Shown: piece by piece, positions 25,817-33,788 of the stretch | Layout of the letters: each line of letters opens with the position of its first letter | Numbering within the stretch: the first letter of the stretch is position 1 | NCBI GenBank assembly: GCA_964500675.1 | Contig: CAZCNY010000001.1 | Coordinates: 1-64,000 of the forward strand | DNA length: 64,000 nucleotides | DNA from: CAMLJR01 sp964500675 | GTDB lineage: Bacteria; Pseudomonadota; Gammaproteobacteria; Pseudomonadales; CAMLJR01 | Direction: 5' to 3' | The notes under the pieces: model-generated | What the model was told of the DNA's origin: nothing | The model's input: only the letters and a program-made list of their open reading frames with translations | The model's database searches: none | Program-made: the position numbers and the translations under genes

Positions 25817-28225
25817 ATGAAACCAAATAGCAAAAAAGGCATTGTCCATGTATTCCCGCAGGCGCTCGTGTTGTCGCAAGCGGTATTCGGTGTTGGCCTC
25901 ACGATGTCGGTTTCAGAAGTCCATGCGACGATCACAGCACCCGAGGAAGTTATCGTTACTGCGCGGCGGAAGAAAGAGGAAGCGCAGACTGTTCCAATCT
26001 CCCTGACGGTTTTTAACCAGGACGCGTTGGATGAACGCAACGTCACGAACGGTGCGGATTTGGCTAATTTCACGCCATCTTTAAACGTTAACAACCGTTT
26101 TGGATCCGATCAGGCCTCGTTCGCGATTCGCGGCTTTACTCAGGAAATACGCACCACCGCTTCGGTTGCGGTTTATTTCGCGGACGTTGTCGCGCCACGC
26201 GGTGGCGGCAATGTTACCGCCGGTGATGGTGCGGGTCCCGGTGCCTTTTTTGATTTGCAGAATGTGCAAGTATTGAAAGGGCCTCAAGGCACGTTGTTCG
26301 GACGCAATACCACGGGTGGCGCCATTCTGCTGGTTCCGCAAGAGCCGACCAACAAGTTGGAAGGTTATCTGGAAGAATCCCTTGGCAATTACAACATGCG
26401 GCGCACGCAAGGTGTCATCAACGTGCCGCTCAGTGATACGGCTCGTGCGCGTTTTGGTGTCGATACGCAGAAACGTGATGGCTATCTAACCAATGTTTCC
26501 GGTGTTGGTCCCAATCATCTCGCCAATGTAAATTACATCGCCGGACGAGCGAGCTTGATTCTGGATCTGCCGAACTCCATCCAGAACTACACAATTCTGA
26601 CTTACACCAACTCTCAAAATAACGGCAACATCCAAGGCTTGTTCGCGTGCGACCCGAAACAGGCTATCTCATTTGTTTGTCAACCGACGCTTGATCTTCA
26701 AAAGGGCAATTTTTACGCGGTTGCAAGCGGCGATGCACCGGATTTAGCTGCCAAGCTTAAACAGTGGCAAATCATCAACACCACGACGTGGAGCGCGAGC
26801 GATAAGTTGACGGTTAAAAATATTCTTTCCTACGCCAAGCTCAAGCAGACAATGAACACCTCTATTTTTGGAGGCGACTTCGTTTATCTGGGCCAACATG
26901 TCAGTTTTTACGCCAATCCCGGTTACCCTGGTGTCGACACCAACTCGCAAAAGACTTTCGTCGAAGAGCTACAGTTTTTAGGGAGCGCTCTCAGCGATAA
27001 CCTAACATGGCAGGGTGGGCTTTACTTCGAGGACAGCAAACCGGATGGTTTGTCGGGCACGCTATCAACTATTTTCATGGATTGTCCGCAGGGAATCGAC
27101 AGTCGAGATCCCGCTGCGTGGCGCTGTGTAGATCCATCTGGGCAGGGTAGTATCCAGACCAATGCCGGCGAGATCGAATACAAAAATATGGCCGCTTACA
27201 CGCAGGGCACGTACGACATTAGCGATGAATTTCGAGTCACGACTGGTCTGCGTTATACCTTGGATAAAACCGATTCGACGGGCTCCCAAACAACCTACCT
27301 GGGGTTTCCCAAAACAACGCCCGGAGCGCCGGATCCGACTAAAACAGATTGTGTCATTACGACAGGCGTCGTACTGCCTGATTGCACGCAGCATTTGACG
27401 CAGCGAAGCGAAGCACCGACTTGGCTGATTGACTTCGATTACCTGCCGACGCCAGACGTGATGATGTATGCGAAGTATGCGCGCGGCTATCGTCAGGGGG
27501 CGATCAATATGTTCGGGGCTGAAGGCGTCCAAACCTTCGGGCCTGAAAAAGTGGATGCCTATGAAATCGGCGCCAAGACGGGCTTCCATGGCCCGGTTCC
27601 CGGTACATTCAATATTGCGGCGTTCTACAACGAGCTCTCCAATCAACAGATTCAAGCGGGTTACCAAGGGCCTAAAGTTTCGTCGACTACCGCCATTCTG
27701 AATGCCGGCGCTTCCACCATCGAAGGTGTCGAAGCAGAGACAACGCTCAAGTTGCTTGACGATTTGACGTTTAGTCTTGCTTACACCTACCTGGATACCA
27801 AGCTAAAGAGTTTGAATATTCCAGTGCCTACAAAACCGTATACCTCAGCGATACCGACCAGTGCCGCGGGTCTTCCGCTGCCCTTGTCTCCCCGCCATAC
27901 AGGAACGGCATCTTTGAATTATCGGTTGCCTTTCCCGGTGGATATCGGGGATGTATCGATCGGAGCGAGTTATACGTACACGAGCGAGCAGTTGAGCAAC
28001 ACCGGCACTTATGGCTGGCTTGGTCAGCGTAAACTGGTCAACGCGAATCTGGACTGGAAGGGCATCTTTGGCAGCGGTTTCGATGCATCGGCCTTCGTGA
28101 CTAATCTGACACAACAAAAATATGCGACATTTAGCCCCGGTTTCTACGATAGTCAGGGCTTAGAGTTCCGAGTCGTGGGCGAGCCGCGTATGGCGGGTGT
28201 ACGAGTTCGATATCAATTTGATTAA
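25817..28225 (+). CDS. TonB-dependent outer-membrane receptor
   Basis: An 802-residue outer-membrane receptor. The N-terminus has a hydrophobic export segment, then the TonB box region APEEVIVTARRKKEEAQTVP. A plug domain (about 55-170) follows with VQVLKGPQGTLFGRNTTGG, and a long beta-barrel ends in the aromatic C-terminus VRYQFD. The plug/box pattern is of the 'EVIVTARR' class common for complex organic substrates such as glycans, terpenoids or aromatic compounds. CGGGAG precedes the ATG. It is the third gene after the AraC regulator and most likely imports the substrate of the Rieske system. Confidence 0.93.
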   Translation: MKPNSKKGIVHVFPQALVLSQAVFGVGLTMSVSEVHATITAPEEVIVTARRKKEEAQTVPISLTVFNQDALDERNVTNGADLANFTPSLNVNNRFGSDQASFAIRGFTQEIRTTASVAVYFADVVAPRGGGNVTAGDGAGPGAFFDLQNVQVLKGPQGTLFGRNTTGGAILLVPQEPTNKLEGYLEESLGNYNMRRTQGVINVPLSDTARARFGVDTQKRDGYLTNVSGVGPNHLANVNYIAGRASLILDLPNSIQNYTILTYTNSQNNGNIQGLFACDPKQAISFVCQPTLDLQKGNFYAVASGDAPDLAAKLKQWQIINTTTWSASDKLTVKNILSYAKLKQTMNTSIFGGDFVYLGQHVSFYANPGYPGVDTNSQKTFVEELQFLGSALSDNLTWQGGLYFEDSKPDGLSGTLSTIFMDCPQGIDSRDPAAWRCVDPSGQGSIQTNAGEIEYKNMAAYTQGTYDISDEFRVTTGLRYTLDKTDSTGSQTTYLGFPKTTPGAPDPTKTDCVITTGVVLPDCTQHLTQRSEAPTWLIDFDYLPTPDVMMYAKYARGYRQGAINMFGAEGVQTFGPEKVDAYEIGAKTGFHGPVPGTFNIAAFYNELSNQQIQAGYQGPKVSSTTAILNAGASTIEGVEAETTLKLLDDLTFSLAYTYLDTKLKSLNIPVPTKPYTSAIPTSAAGLPLPLSPRHTGTASLNYRLPFPVDIGDVSIGASYTYTSEQLSNTGTYGWLGQRKLVNANLDWKGIFGSGFDASAFVTNLTQQKYATFSPGFYDSQGLEFRVVGEPRMAGVRVRYQFD

Positions 28226-28236
28226 CCGCCAAATGT

Positions 28237-28269
28237 CGCCAGTTAACTTAATTGGCGGCATGATTTTTA
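28237..28269 (+). terminator. Weak terminator-like hairpin after the TonB receptor
   Basis: CGCCAGTTAA/TTAATTGGCG forms a 10-bp stem with one G.U pair, followed by GCATGATTTTTA. The T-run is short and displaced, so this is a weak first terminator just after the receptor stop. Confidence 0.45.
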
Positions 28270-28285
28270 TGCTTGCGGTGTATCG

Positions 28286-28326
28286 GCCGCTCAATATGTT
28301 TATTGAGCGGCATTTCCTTTTTTCTT
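28286..28326 (+). terminator. Strong rho-independent terminator
   Basis: Perfect 11-bp stem GCCGCTCAATA (28286-28296) with loop TGTT and arm TATTGAGCGGC (28301-28311), followed by a T-rich tail (ATTTCCTTTTTTCTT). It most likely ends the receptor operon. The rest of the 28226-28551 gap, about 326 bp, shows no gene I can support. Confidence 0.9.
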
Positions 28327-28551
28327 AACGCATGGACTGTCCGCCGAGTCATTTCACACGTCATCTCGTAAAACACATCGATAGGATCAGAAAAAAAACG
28401 ATTCAAAAACTCGGCGGCAATTTTGACTGAAAGATACTTGACCTTGATTTCTAGCAATAACATCACCGTTACCAACAGATTGATTTTTATTTGGTGCTAC
28501 ACTGCCTGCCGGTAATATCTAAATCCGCCACGACGAGTTTCTATTTTTATT

Positions 28552-29193
28552 ATGTTGCAACTCCTGCTCAGTGGCCACATCACAGTCTTTGTAGTCGTAC
28601 TCGTCATTCTGGTGTTTTCATTGACACTGCATGAGTTTGGGCATGCGCTATTCGCCAAACTATTCGGCGATGACACGGCCGAGCGCATGGGACGGCTGAC
28701 GTTGAACCCGTTTGCGCATATCGATCCGACCGGATTGTTGATGGTGGTGCTGATCGGCTTTGGCTACGCGAAGCCGGTGCCGATGAATACACGGGCGTTG
28801 CCGCGGCTGTGGATGCGCGCGCTGGTGGCTTTCGCCGGACCGCTCATGAATTTGTTGCTGGCGGTGATCGCCATTAATTTTGCGGTGTGGGCCGATCAAT
28901 CGGCGACATTTCACTTAGCCGATACGGCGATCAGCGCGCTCAGTTTTGTCGCCAATATCAACTTGCTATTGGCACTTTTCAATTTGCTGCCGATAGGCGC
29001 GTTGGATGGACACTATATTTTGTCGTGGCTGCTGCCGAGCGATTTGCGGTATCGCTACGAGCAATTCAATAGTCAATACGGTTCGCGATTGTTTCTGGTA
29101 TTGATCGTGCTCAGTTTGCTTGGGCTGCCGATTTTTAATTTTTTGATGACGATGAGCGCGCTGCTTATCCCGCATATGATTTTTGTTCAATAG
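28552..29193 (+). CDS. Site-2 protease (M50)-like membrane metalloprotease
   Basis: A 213-residue multi-pass membrane protein with the zinc motif HEFGH (residues 27-31) in the first helix and a late ALDG sequence in NLLPIGALDGHYI, equivalent to the NPDG motif of site-2 proteases. There is no PDZ domain and it is shorter than RseP, so it belongs to the compact Rip/YdiL-like S2P group. It would cleave a membrane-embedded substrate such as an anti-sigma factor. It is monocistronic, with no sigma or anti-sigma partner nearby. Confidence 0.85.
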   Translation: MLQLLLSGHITVFVVVLVILVFSLTLHEFGHALFAKLFGDDTAERMGRLTLNPFAHIDPTGLLMVVLIGFGYAKPVPMNTRALPRLWMRALVAFAGPLMNLLLAVIAINFAVWADQSATFHLADTAISALSFVANINLLLALFNLLPIGALDGHYILSWLLPSDLRYRYEQFNSQYGSRLFLVLIVLSLLGLPIFNFLMTMSALLIPHMIFVQ

Positions 29194-29212
29194 CGCGCGC
29201 AAGTAAAATCGC

Positions 29213-29280
29213 GACAGCAAGCCTGAACTTGCTGTCACTGCTGTTATCAACCACCGCAAACTTGAAGCGAGCGGTTGATA
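29213..29280. terminator. Two hairpins in the convergent intergenic region
   Basis: GACAGCAAG/CTTGCTGTC (29213-29221 and 29228-29236, loop CCTGAA) is a perfect 9-bp stem. It is followed by TATCAACC/GGTTGATA (29245-29252 and 29273-29280). They lie between the site-2 protease and the convergent lipoprotein gene. A bidirectional terminator is plausible, but neither has a clear T-tract. Confidence 0.45.
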
Positions 29281-29286
29281 AACCCC

Positions 29287-30798
29287 TTAAGGATTGCCGA
29301 TCGTCGACGCTTGTGCCCATGTTTTGATGAGATCGGCGTCGGGTTGCAATAAAAATCCACTGCTCACCGCATTGTCGGCTGACGTATTTACCTCGGAAAC
29401 AAACGTCGCGTGATCGGGGTACAAGCTTCCGAGCTGCGTGCTGCCGAGCAATTGCGTGGTGCCAAATAAACTGCAAAGCGTGCTACCGGTTTGTCCCTCG
29501 CCAGACAGTATCGCGATGGGGGCATCGACGTAAGGTGTGCGAACACCGCCCAACACATTGCCGACGCTGTCTTTCGCAAATGTTTGCGCCTGCGCATCGA
29601 CCTCTAATCTTGCGGCGTACGCCGGCGCAACGCCGTTGCGAATCCAGTTGTCCAACGCCGCCAACGCGGCGTTAATGATGAAATGTTGCGGACCGTCGTT
29701 GACCGGTTTAGGACAGCTATAGAGAGGATTGGGCGCGGTCGTTTCAATGACTGCCGCGATATTCGGATCGGTGCCTCGATCAGTGGCGCCGGTTTTCGAG
29801 ACATAAAGATCCGCGTGTGCGGCACCGGCAATTTCCCAAAGCCGAAAATTCGCCGCGTCGGGTTGCAGATCAGGATACGCGCCGAGCTGGAATAAATCCG
29901 TCTCGGTTTGCACCATCATCACCGGCACATCGAGATCGTTGCGCACGTGTACCGTCGAACGCGTCGCAAAATCCGTCCCGAATATTTCCGGCGGCGTCAT
30001 TCCCACGGTGCCGTGTACGCGACTGTGAATCAAATAACCATCGAACAATTTTGCAATCGGTGCAATCGCATCGACATAGGTGACCAGGAAATCAGCCGAT
30101 TGCGATTCGCCAGCGGCAATGGCGCGCTCCACATGCAGGCCGGCGAGCGGATCGATGCCGCTGGGATGCAACACCGCCTGCGCCGCTTGCGAAAACATAT
30201 CGAACGAATACTTATCGCCCGGAAGTACAAGTGAACTGTAACGCGCGGGATTCCACGCCTTGAGATACACAGCGAGCCCGGTCAAATTCGCGCCACCGCC
30301 ATCGACACCCGCTTTTTGCGCCGATACGCCGACCCACGCGTAACCTTTTCGGATCATCTCCGTATGCGCCATGATCCACGCGGATGAAGAATCGGTGCCG
30401 CCGCTGACGTTGAGCCATTCGATGACGACAGTGCCGTTGAAAGCGGCGGGGTCGATCGGTCGATACACCAAGATACGTGTTTTATACGCGGCTGTGTCGG
30501 CGAGGCGGATCTTCCATTTGCCATCTTCCGTCTGACCCGTGGTGTTGATGTAGCTGCGCGCCTGGCCCGAAATAAAATATTCGCTCTGTTCGTAACCGAC
30601 ATCTGCCAAGTTAAATGTGGTGGACCCCAATAGCGTCGGCGTGCCAGCGATCGGTCCTTCGATGCTGGGATTAGGCGTGCCGGCAGCGGGGCTGCTGTGC
30701 GAACCGCAGGCGCTCATCAGCAATCCCGAGCAGACCAGCACAAACGCTCTACCGACAGTGAAAAATTGGAAGTTAAAGATACGGTTGATTATTGTCAT
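29287..30798 (-). CDS. Alpha/beta-hydrolase-domain lipoprotein (Abhydrolase_10-like)
   Basis: A 503-residue exported lipoprotein. The signal peptide reads FFTVGRAFVLVCSGLLMSAC, ending in the lipobox LMSAC with the lipidated Cys near residue 31, followed by a Ser/Gly/Pro-rich linker. The body resembles the alpha/beta hydrolase domain family, with catalytic serine region AGESQSADFLVTYVDAI and an acid/His part further on (AGAAHADLYVS). The 'NGTVVIEWLNVSGGTDSS' segment is typical of the family. It would act in the periplasm or at the outer membrane on an ester-type substrate. The divergent LysR gene probably controls it. Confidence 0.8.
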   Translation of the reverse strand: MTIINRIFNFQFFTVGRAFVLVCSGLLMSACGSHSSPAAGTPNPSIEGPIAGTPTLLGSTTFNLADVGYEQSEYFISGQARSYINTTGQTEDGKWKIRLADTAAYKTRILVYRPIDPAAFNGTVVIEWLNVSGGTDSSSAWIMAHTEMIRKGYAWVGVSAQKAGVDGGGANLTGLAVYLKAWNPARYSSLVLPGDKYSFDMFSQAAQAVLHPSGIDPLAGLHVERAIAAGESQSADFLVTYVDAIAPIAKLFDGYLIHSRVHGTVGMTPPEIFGTDFATRSTVHVRNDLDVPVMMVQTETDLFQLGAYPDLQPDAANFRLWEIAGAAHADLYVSKTGATDRGTDPNIAAVIETTAPNPLYSCPKPVNDGPQHFIINAALAALDNWIRNGVAPAYAARLEVDAQAQTFAKDSVGNVLGGVRTPYVDAPIAILSGEGQTGSTLCSLFGTTQLLGSTQLGSLYPDHATFVSEVNTSADNAVSSGFLLQPDADLIKTWAQASTIGNP

Positions 30799-30941
30799 TC
30801 TCGGCTCCGTGCGAGTCCGCTGTATACGTTGAACTCGTTGTTTTTATTTGTGGGAAGTTACGTGTGCAGTATGATTGTTTCCCGATGGCTTATCATTAAT
30901 CGAATAACGAAGACACCATTTACTCGTGGTTAATAATTCTA

Positions 30942-31829
30942 TTGGATACGTTACTCAGCATGAAGGTTTTCCGCCTAGTCGCCGAGCTGAAAAGCTTTAC
31001 GGCAGCCGCAGCGCATTTGAGCATGTCTCCGGCGATGGTGAGCAAGCATGTCATGTACCTGGAGAAACGGCTCTCCGCGCGCCTGCTCAACCGCACCAGC
31101 AGGCATGTAAGCCTGAGTGAATCCGGGGTGTTTTACTTTGAACACTCGCGTCAGATGCTCGATGCGCTTGAAGAGGTCGAGGCTGTCGTGAGCAAAGCCA
31201 CGCTCATACCGCACGGGGTGCTGAAGATGAGCGTGCCGGTATGGATGGCCAATTCGACCTTTGCCGGACTGCTGGCGGATTACCAATCAAGCTTCCCTAA
31301 CGTACAGTTTGATTTGGATCTAAGCGGTCGATTGGTCAATCTGGTCGACGAACGATTCGATCTCACCTTGCGTGTGACTCACACATCACAGGAGGGGCTG
31401 GTTGCCCGCGCCATTGGCAAAATTCGCTTTCATCTCGTCGCATCGCCTCTGTATCTAGAGCGGCGCGGATATCCCACGTCGGTGCGCGAGTTGAACGGAC
31501 ACAATTTTCTCCTCTACGTTTTGTCGCCGTTCGCCAATCCGATCACGCTTAACGAACCGGACGGCCCGCAAACGATAAAATTCGCGTCAGTTTTGAAAAG
31601 CGCCAATGAAACGCTACTGCATCACGCGGCTGTCGCGGGAATGGGGATCGCGTATCTCCCCAAGTTTTTAGTCGCGCAGGATCTCGCGAATAAGCGGCTA
31701 GAGCTGCTGTTGCCCGAACGTTTTACCTCCGAAGAAACGCTCATCGGCGTGTATCCCAGCCGACGCTACCTATCGGCAAAAGTGCGAACGTTTCTCGATT
31801 TTATAGCCGAAGAGTCAAGATTTAATTAG
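30942..31829 (+). CDS. LysR-family transcriptional regulator
   Basis: A 295-residue LTTR. The N-terminal HTH is FRLVAELKSFTAAAAHLSMS then MVSKHVMYLEKRLSARL, followed by TRHVSLSESG-type sequence. The effector domain runs from about 90 to 295 with the hallmark VPVWMANSTF strand and the DLTLRVTHTSQEGL hinge. The frame opens with TTG (30942; MDTLLSMKVF matches how this subfamily starts), with an ATG at 30960 as alternative. It is divergent from the lipoprotein hydrolase gene, whose expression it likely controls. Confidence 0.88.
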   Translation: MDTLLSMKVFRLVAELKSFTAAAAHLSMSPAMVSKHVMYLEKRLSARLLNRTSRHVSLSESGVFYFEHSRQMLDALEEVEAVVSKATLIPHGVLKMSVPVWMANSTFAGLLADYQSSFPNVQFDLDLSGRLVNLVDERFDLTLRVTHTSQEGLVARAIGKIRFHLVASPLYLERRGYPTSVRELNGHNFLLYVLSPFANPITLNEPDGPQTIKFASVLKSANETLLHHAAVAGMGIAYLPKFLVAQDLANKRLELLLPERFTSEETLIGVYPSRRYLSAKVRTFLDFIAEESRFN

Positions 31830-31881
31830 GTGACGGTAAATGCTGTTGATGTGCTCGAATAGCGGTGTGCTGAAGCGGTAA

Positions 31882-31977
31882 CGCAGGGTCGAGCAAAAGT
31901 TGATCGGGCACAAACAGGAGATCGACAAAAACGGGCAAGATCTGCCGGAGATTCGTAACTGGACGTGGACGGTTTGA
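31882..31977 (+). pseudogene. 3' remnant of a xylulose-5-phosphate/fructose-6-phosphate phosphoketolase gene
   Basis: The last 31 codons of this frame read as the conserved phosphoketolase C-terminus: KLIGHKQEIDKNGQDLPEIR then NWTW and a stop at 31975-31977. Complete enzymes are about 790-800 residues, so nearly all of the gene is gone. An upstream TAA (31879-31881) closes the frame, and no further similarity is recognised before it. It is directly fused to an ATP synthase beta fragment that starts in a different frame. This is a dead fragment left by deletion or insertion near the recombinase. Confidence 0.75.
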
Positions 31978-31979
31978 AC

Positions 31980-32183
31980 AAAAGTATTTTTTGCGGTATT
32001 GGCGAGCGCTGTCGCGAAGGTGAAGAGCTGTATCGCGATATGAAAGACGCCGGTGTGCTGCCGAATATGGTGATGGTGTTCGGCCAGATGAACGAGCCGC
32101 CGGGCAGCCGCTTTCGCGTCGGCCACACGACGTTGACGATGGCCGAATATTTTCGCGACGACGAACACCGCGACGTGCTGTTA
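31980..32183 (+). pseudogene. Internal fragment of an N-type (Na+-translocating-like) ATP synthase beta subunit
   Basis: About 68 codons match the centre of the F1 beta subunit. The stretch SIFCGIGERCREGEELYRDM is followed by VMVFGQMNEPPGSRFRVGH, LTMAEYFRD and DEHRDVLL. The wording 'CGIGERCREGEEL' is closer to the alternate N-ATPase beta subunits than to standard AtpD. It has neither start nor end of the gene and lacks the nucleotide-binding P-loop. The similarity stops exactly at DVLL, where reverse-strand transposase-like sequence begins. Not translated in any functional sense. Confidence 0.8.
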
Positions 32184-32240
32184 CAGCTTTTGGCCCAGCC
32201 CGTGCCGCTCCAGCCAATGCCGGAAATTCAATGGATTGAT
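32181..32240 (-). mobile_element. Possible IS5-family transposase remnant
   Basis: On the minus strand the frame reads LNFRHWLERHGLGQKL followed by a stop at 32181-32183. This resembles the N-terminal 'ILNFRHLLERHGL' segment of IS5-group transposases. Upstream codons (32240 toward 32300) stay open but are not recognisably transposase. Its end coincides with the point where the ATP synthase fragment stops. It is too short for certainty; a non-transposase origin is possible. Confidence 0.4.
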
Positions 32241-32324
32241 TGCGTCAATTATCGCAAAATTATTGGGTTTTTCAGAGGCCCCCTGGGGAAATTACGCGTT
32301 TTTGCTCATGAATATTTGAGCGAG

Positions 32325-33605
32325 TTACAAATCCTTTATCTGTTTTGCCTTCCCTGAGTGATGTCGTTCGCGCGCGTCGCTTTCGATATAGCGATCCGTG
32401 GTTTGCATGGAAGAGTGTCCGGCATCATCCCTGACGTGCTCCCGAGGCCGGATTTTCACATCCTCCGAAATGCCCGTGTGGCGCAGCCAGTGAACAGTCG
32501 CAGCGCGTAATTCGGCGGCGTCTTCGACAAGTCCGTCCTCTTGCATCCGTTCATAGGCAGCATCGAAACAAAGCTGTACCAGTGTTCGAATTTGGCGCGT
32601 GCTGGTGACAGGACCTTTTCCAAGATTTCTAGGGATTAGCGGTGTCTTCTCATCGGATGTCGGCAGTGGCGCAAGCCCTAAATATTTTCGATACCGCCGC
32701 AATGCATCCAACATTTCATCGCAAACGGTCACCGTGCGACTTTTATTGCCTTTACCGGTGACATGAAACCACCAATGGCCGTCCATATCTTTGCGAAAAT
32801 TCCCCATGACAGGTACCGAGCGTTCGTCGGCAACCAATTCTGAGATGCGTAAATACATCGCGAACAAACAATTCATAATGAATAGGGTGCGTTCATGGGT
32901 AGCTGGCGCTTCGCCGGCTAAGATTTCTGCTGTTTCGATCACGTAATCCCATTGCAAATTGCTGATGCGGCGCACGATATCTCTATTTTGATTGCGCTGA
33001 ATGAATTTACTTTTTTGGCGGATCATCGCCACCGGATTGGATTCAACGAGCGACTCTTGAACTAAGAAATCGTAGAGCGATGATAGGGTGGTAAAAGTAG
33101 CTTTGATGGCCGCTTGCGAAGGCACGAATTGTTTTTTGTCTGGTTTGTGTCCATTGCGAAATTGCGCCTTGGGCACAGAAACCACAAACGGCCGCCAAGA
33201 TTTATTCGGTTGACGCGCGCCGTTACTGCTTAAAAAACGCGGAACATTTTTCGTACCGATCCAGGTCGTGGGTGGATTTTGGCAAAAACGGATAAAGTCT
33301 TCGATGTCTTCGCGTTTCAATTGCAAAATAGATATCTGACGAATATGCCAAGCCCATTGCAACAAACGTTCAATTTCACGACGGTAGGAATTAAACGTGG
33401 CCGTACTGCCGTTATAGCTATAAAGAAATTTCGAAGCTAATTCGAAATCCCGACCGATGCCTCGCGCGTTGCTATTACTTTGTGGATTGCGATTACCTTG
33501 CGCATTGCTAGTGGGAGGCTCGTGCTTCAACTGGAACGGATTACCGAAGTATTCGAGATTATCGAAGATGGGTGTCGGTGCGGAGCGCTGCGGCGCGGTG
33601 GTCAT
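32325..33605 (-). CDS. Tyrosine recombinase (phage-type integrase)
   Basis: A 426-residue recombinase. The N-terminal half holds a SAM-like core-binding domain (FNSYRREIERLLQWAWHIRQ). The catalytic domain includes MYLRISELVADE (Arg), VHWLRHTGIS (H-x-x-R) and GHSSMQTTDRYIE (His and nucleophile Tyr), so all key residues are present. The start is the ATG at 33603-33605; a TTG 33 nt upstream also fits. It lies between a fused-pseudogene scar and the hcr gene. It could be the integrase of an element now reduced to this gene, or a resident recombinase. No phage genes flank it. Confidence 0.88.
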   Translation of the reverse strand: MTTAPQRSAPTPIFDNLEYFGNPFQLKHEPPTSNAQGNRNPQSNSNARGIGRDFELASKFLYSYNGSTATFNSYRREIERLLQWAWHIRQISILQLKREDIEDFIRFCQNPPTTWIGTKNVPRFLSSNGARQPNKSWRPFVVSVPKAQFRNGHKPDKKQFVPSQAAIKATFTTLSSLYDFLVQESLVESNPVAMIRQKSKFIQRNQNRDIVRRISNLQWDYVIETAEILAGEAPATHERTLFIMNCLFAMYLRISELVADERSVPVMGNFRKDMDGHWWFHVTGKGNKSRTVTVCDEMLDALRRYRKYLGLAPLPTSDEKTPLIPRNLGKGPVTSTRQIRTLVQLCFDAAYERMQEDGLVEDAAELRAATVHWLRHTGISEDVKIRPREHVRDDAGHSSMQTTDRYIESDARERHHSGKAKQIKDL

Positions 33606-33669
33606 GGGTTTTGCCCGGGGGAAATGGAGTTTGGGCAAATAATAGCTGTTTTGACGATTATTTCAAATA

Positions 33670-33693
33670 CTCCGATATTCACAAATATCGGAG
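33670..33693. repeat. Perfect hairpin CTCCGATATT-CACA-AATATCGGAG
   Basis: A 10-bp perfect inverted repeat with a 4-nt loop, 65 bp upstream of the recombinase ATG. It is a candidate recombinase-binding or operator site. There is no T-tract to call it a terminator. Confidence 0.5.
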
Positions 33694-33741
33694 ATTTAAA
33701 CTTGCGAAAAGCCGTCAGGCTGTTAGCACAACCGGACGACC

Positions 33742-33788
33742 AGCGAACGCATTAGACCAGCAATTCAAGCTGGCAAAAAGCGTTCGCT
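33742..33788. repeat. Nested inverted repeat at the 3' end of the hcr gene
   Basis: Outer arms AGCGAACGC (33742-33750) and GCGTTCGCT (33780-33788) enclose inner arms CCAGC (33757-33761) and GCTGG (33769-33773). The right half lies inside the last codons of the hcr gene. On the minus strand it could form a terminator stem for hcr. Being between the recombinase gene and the end of a conserved gene, it is also a candidate attachment site. Confidence 0.4.

Noticed and set aside
28248..28475. 75-codon minus-strand frame in the intergenic region after the TonB receptor
   Set aside because: It overlaps two hairpin terminators, has no ribosome site and no family resemblance.
31965..32357. A 130-codon plus-strand frame read as one protein
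   Set aside because: Only its N-terminal half is recognisable, as an internal ATP synthase beta fragment; the rest reads through the IS5-like and unrelated sequence, so it is a pseudogene fusion.
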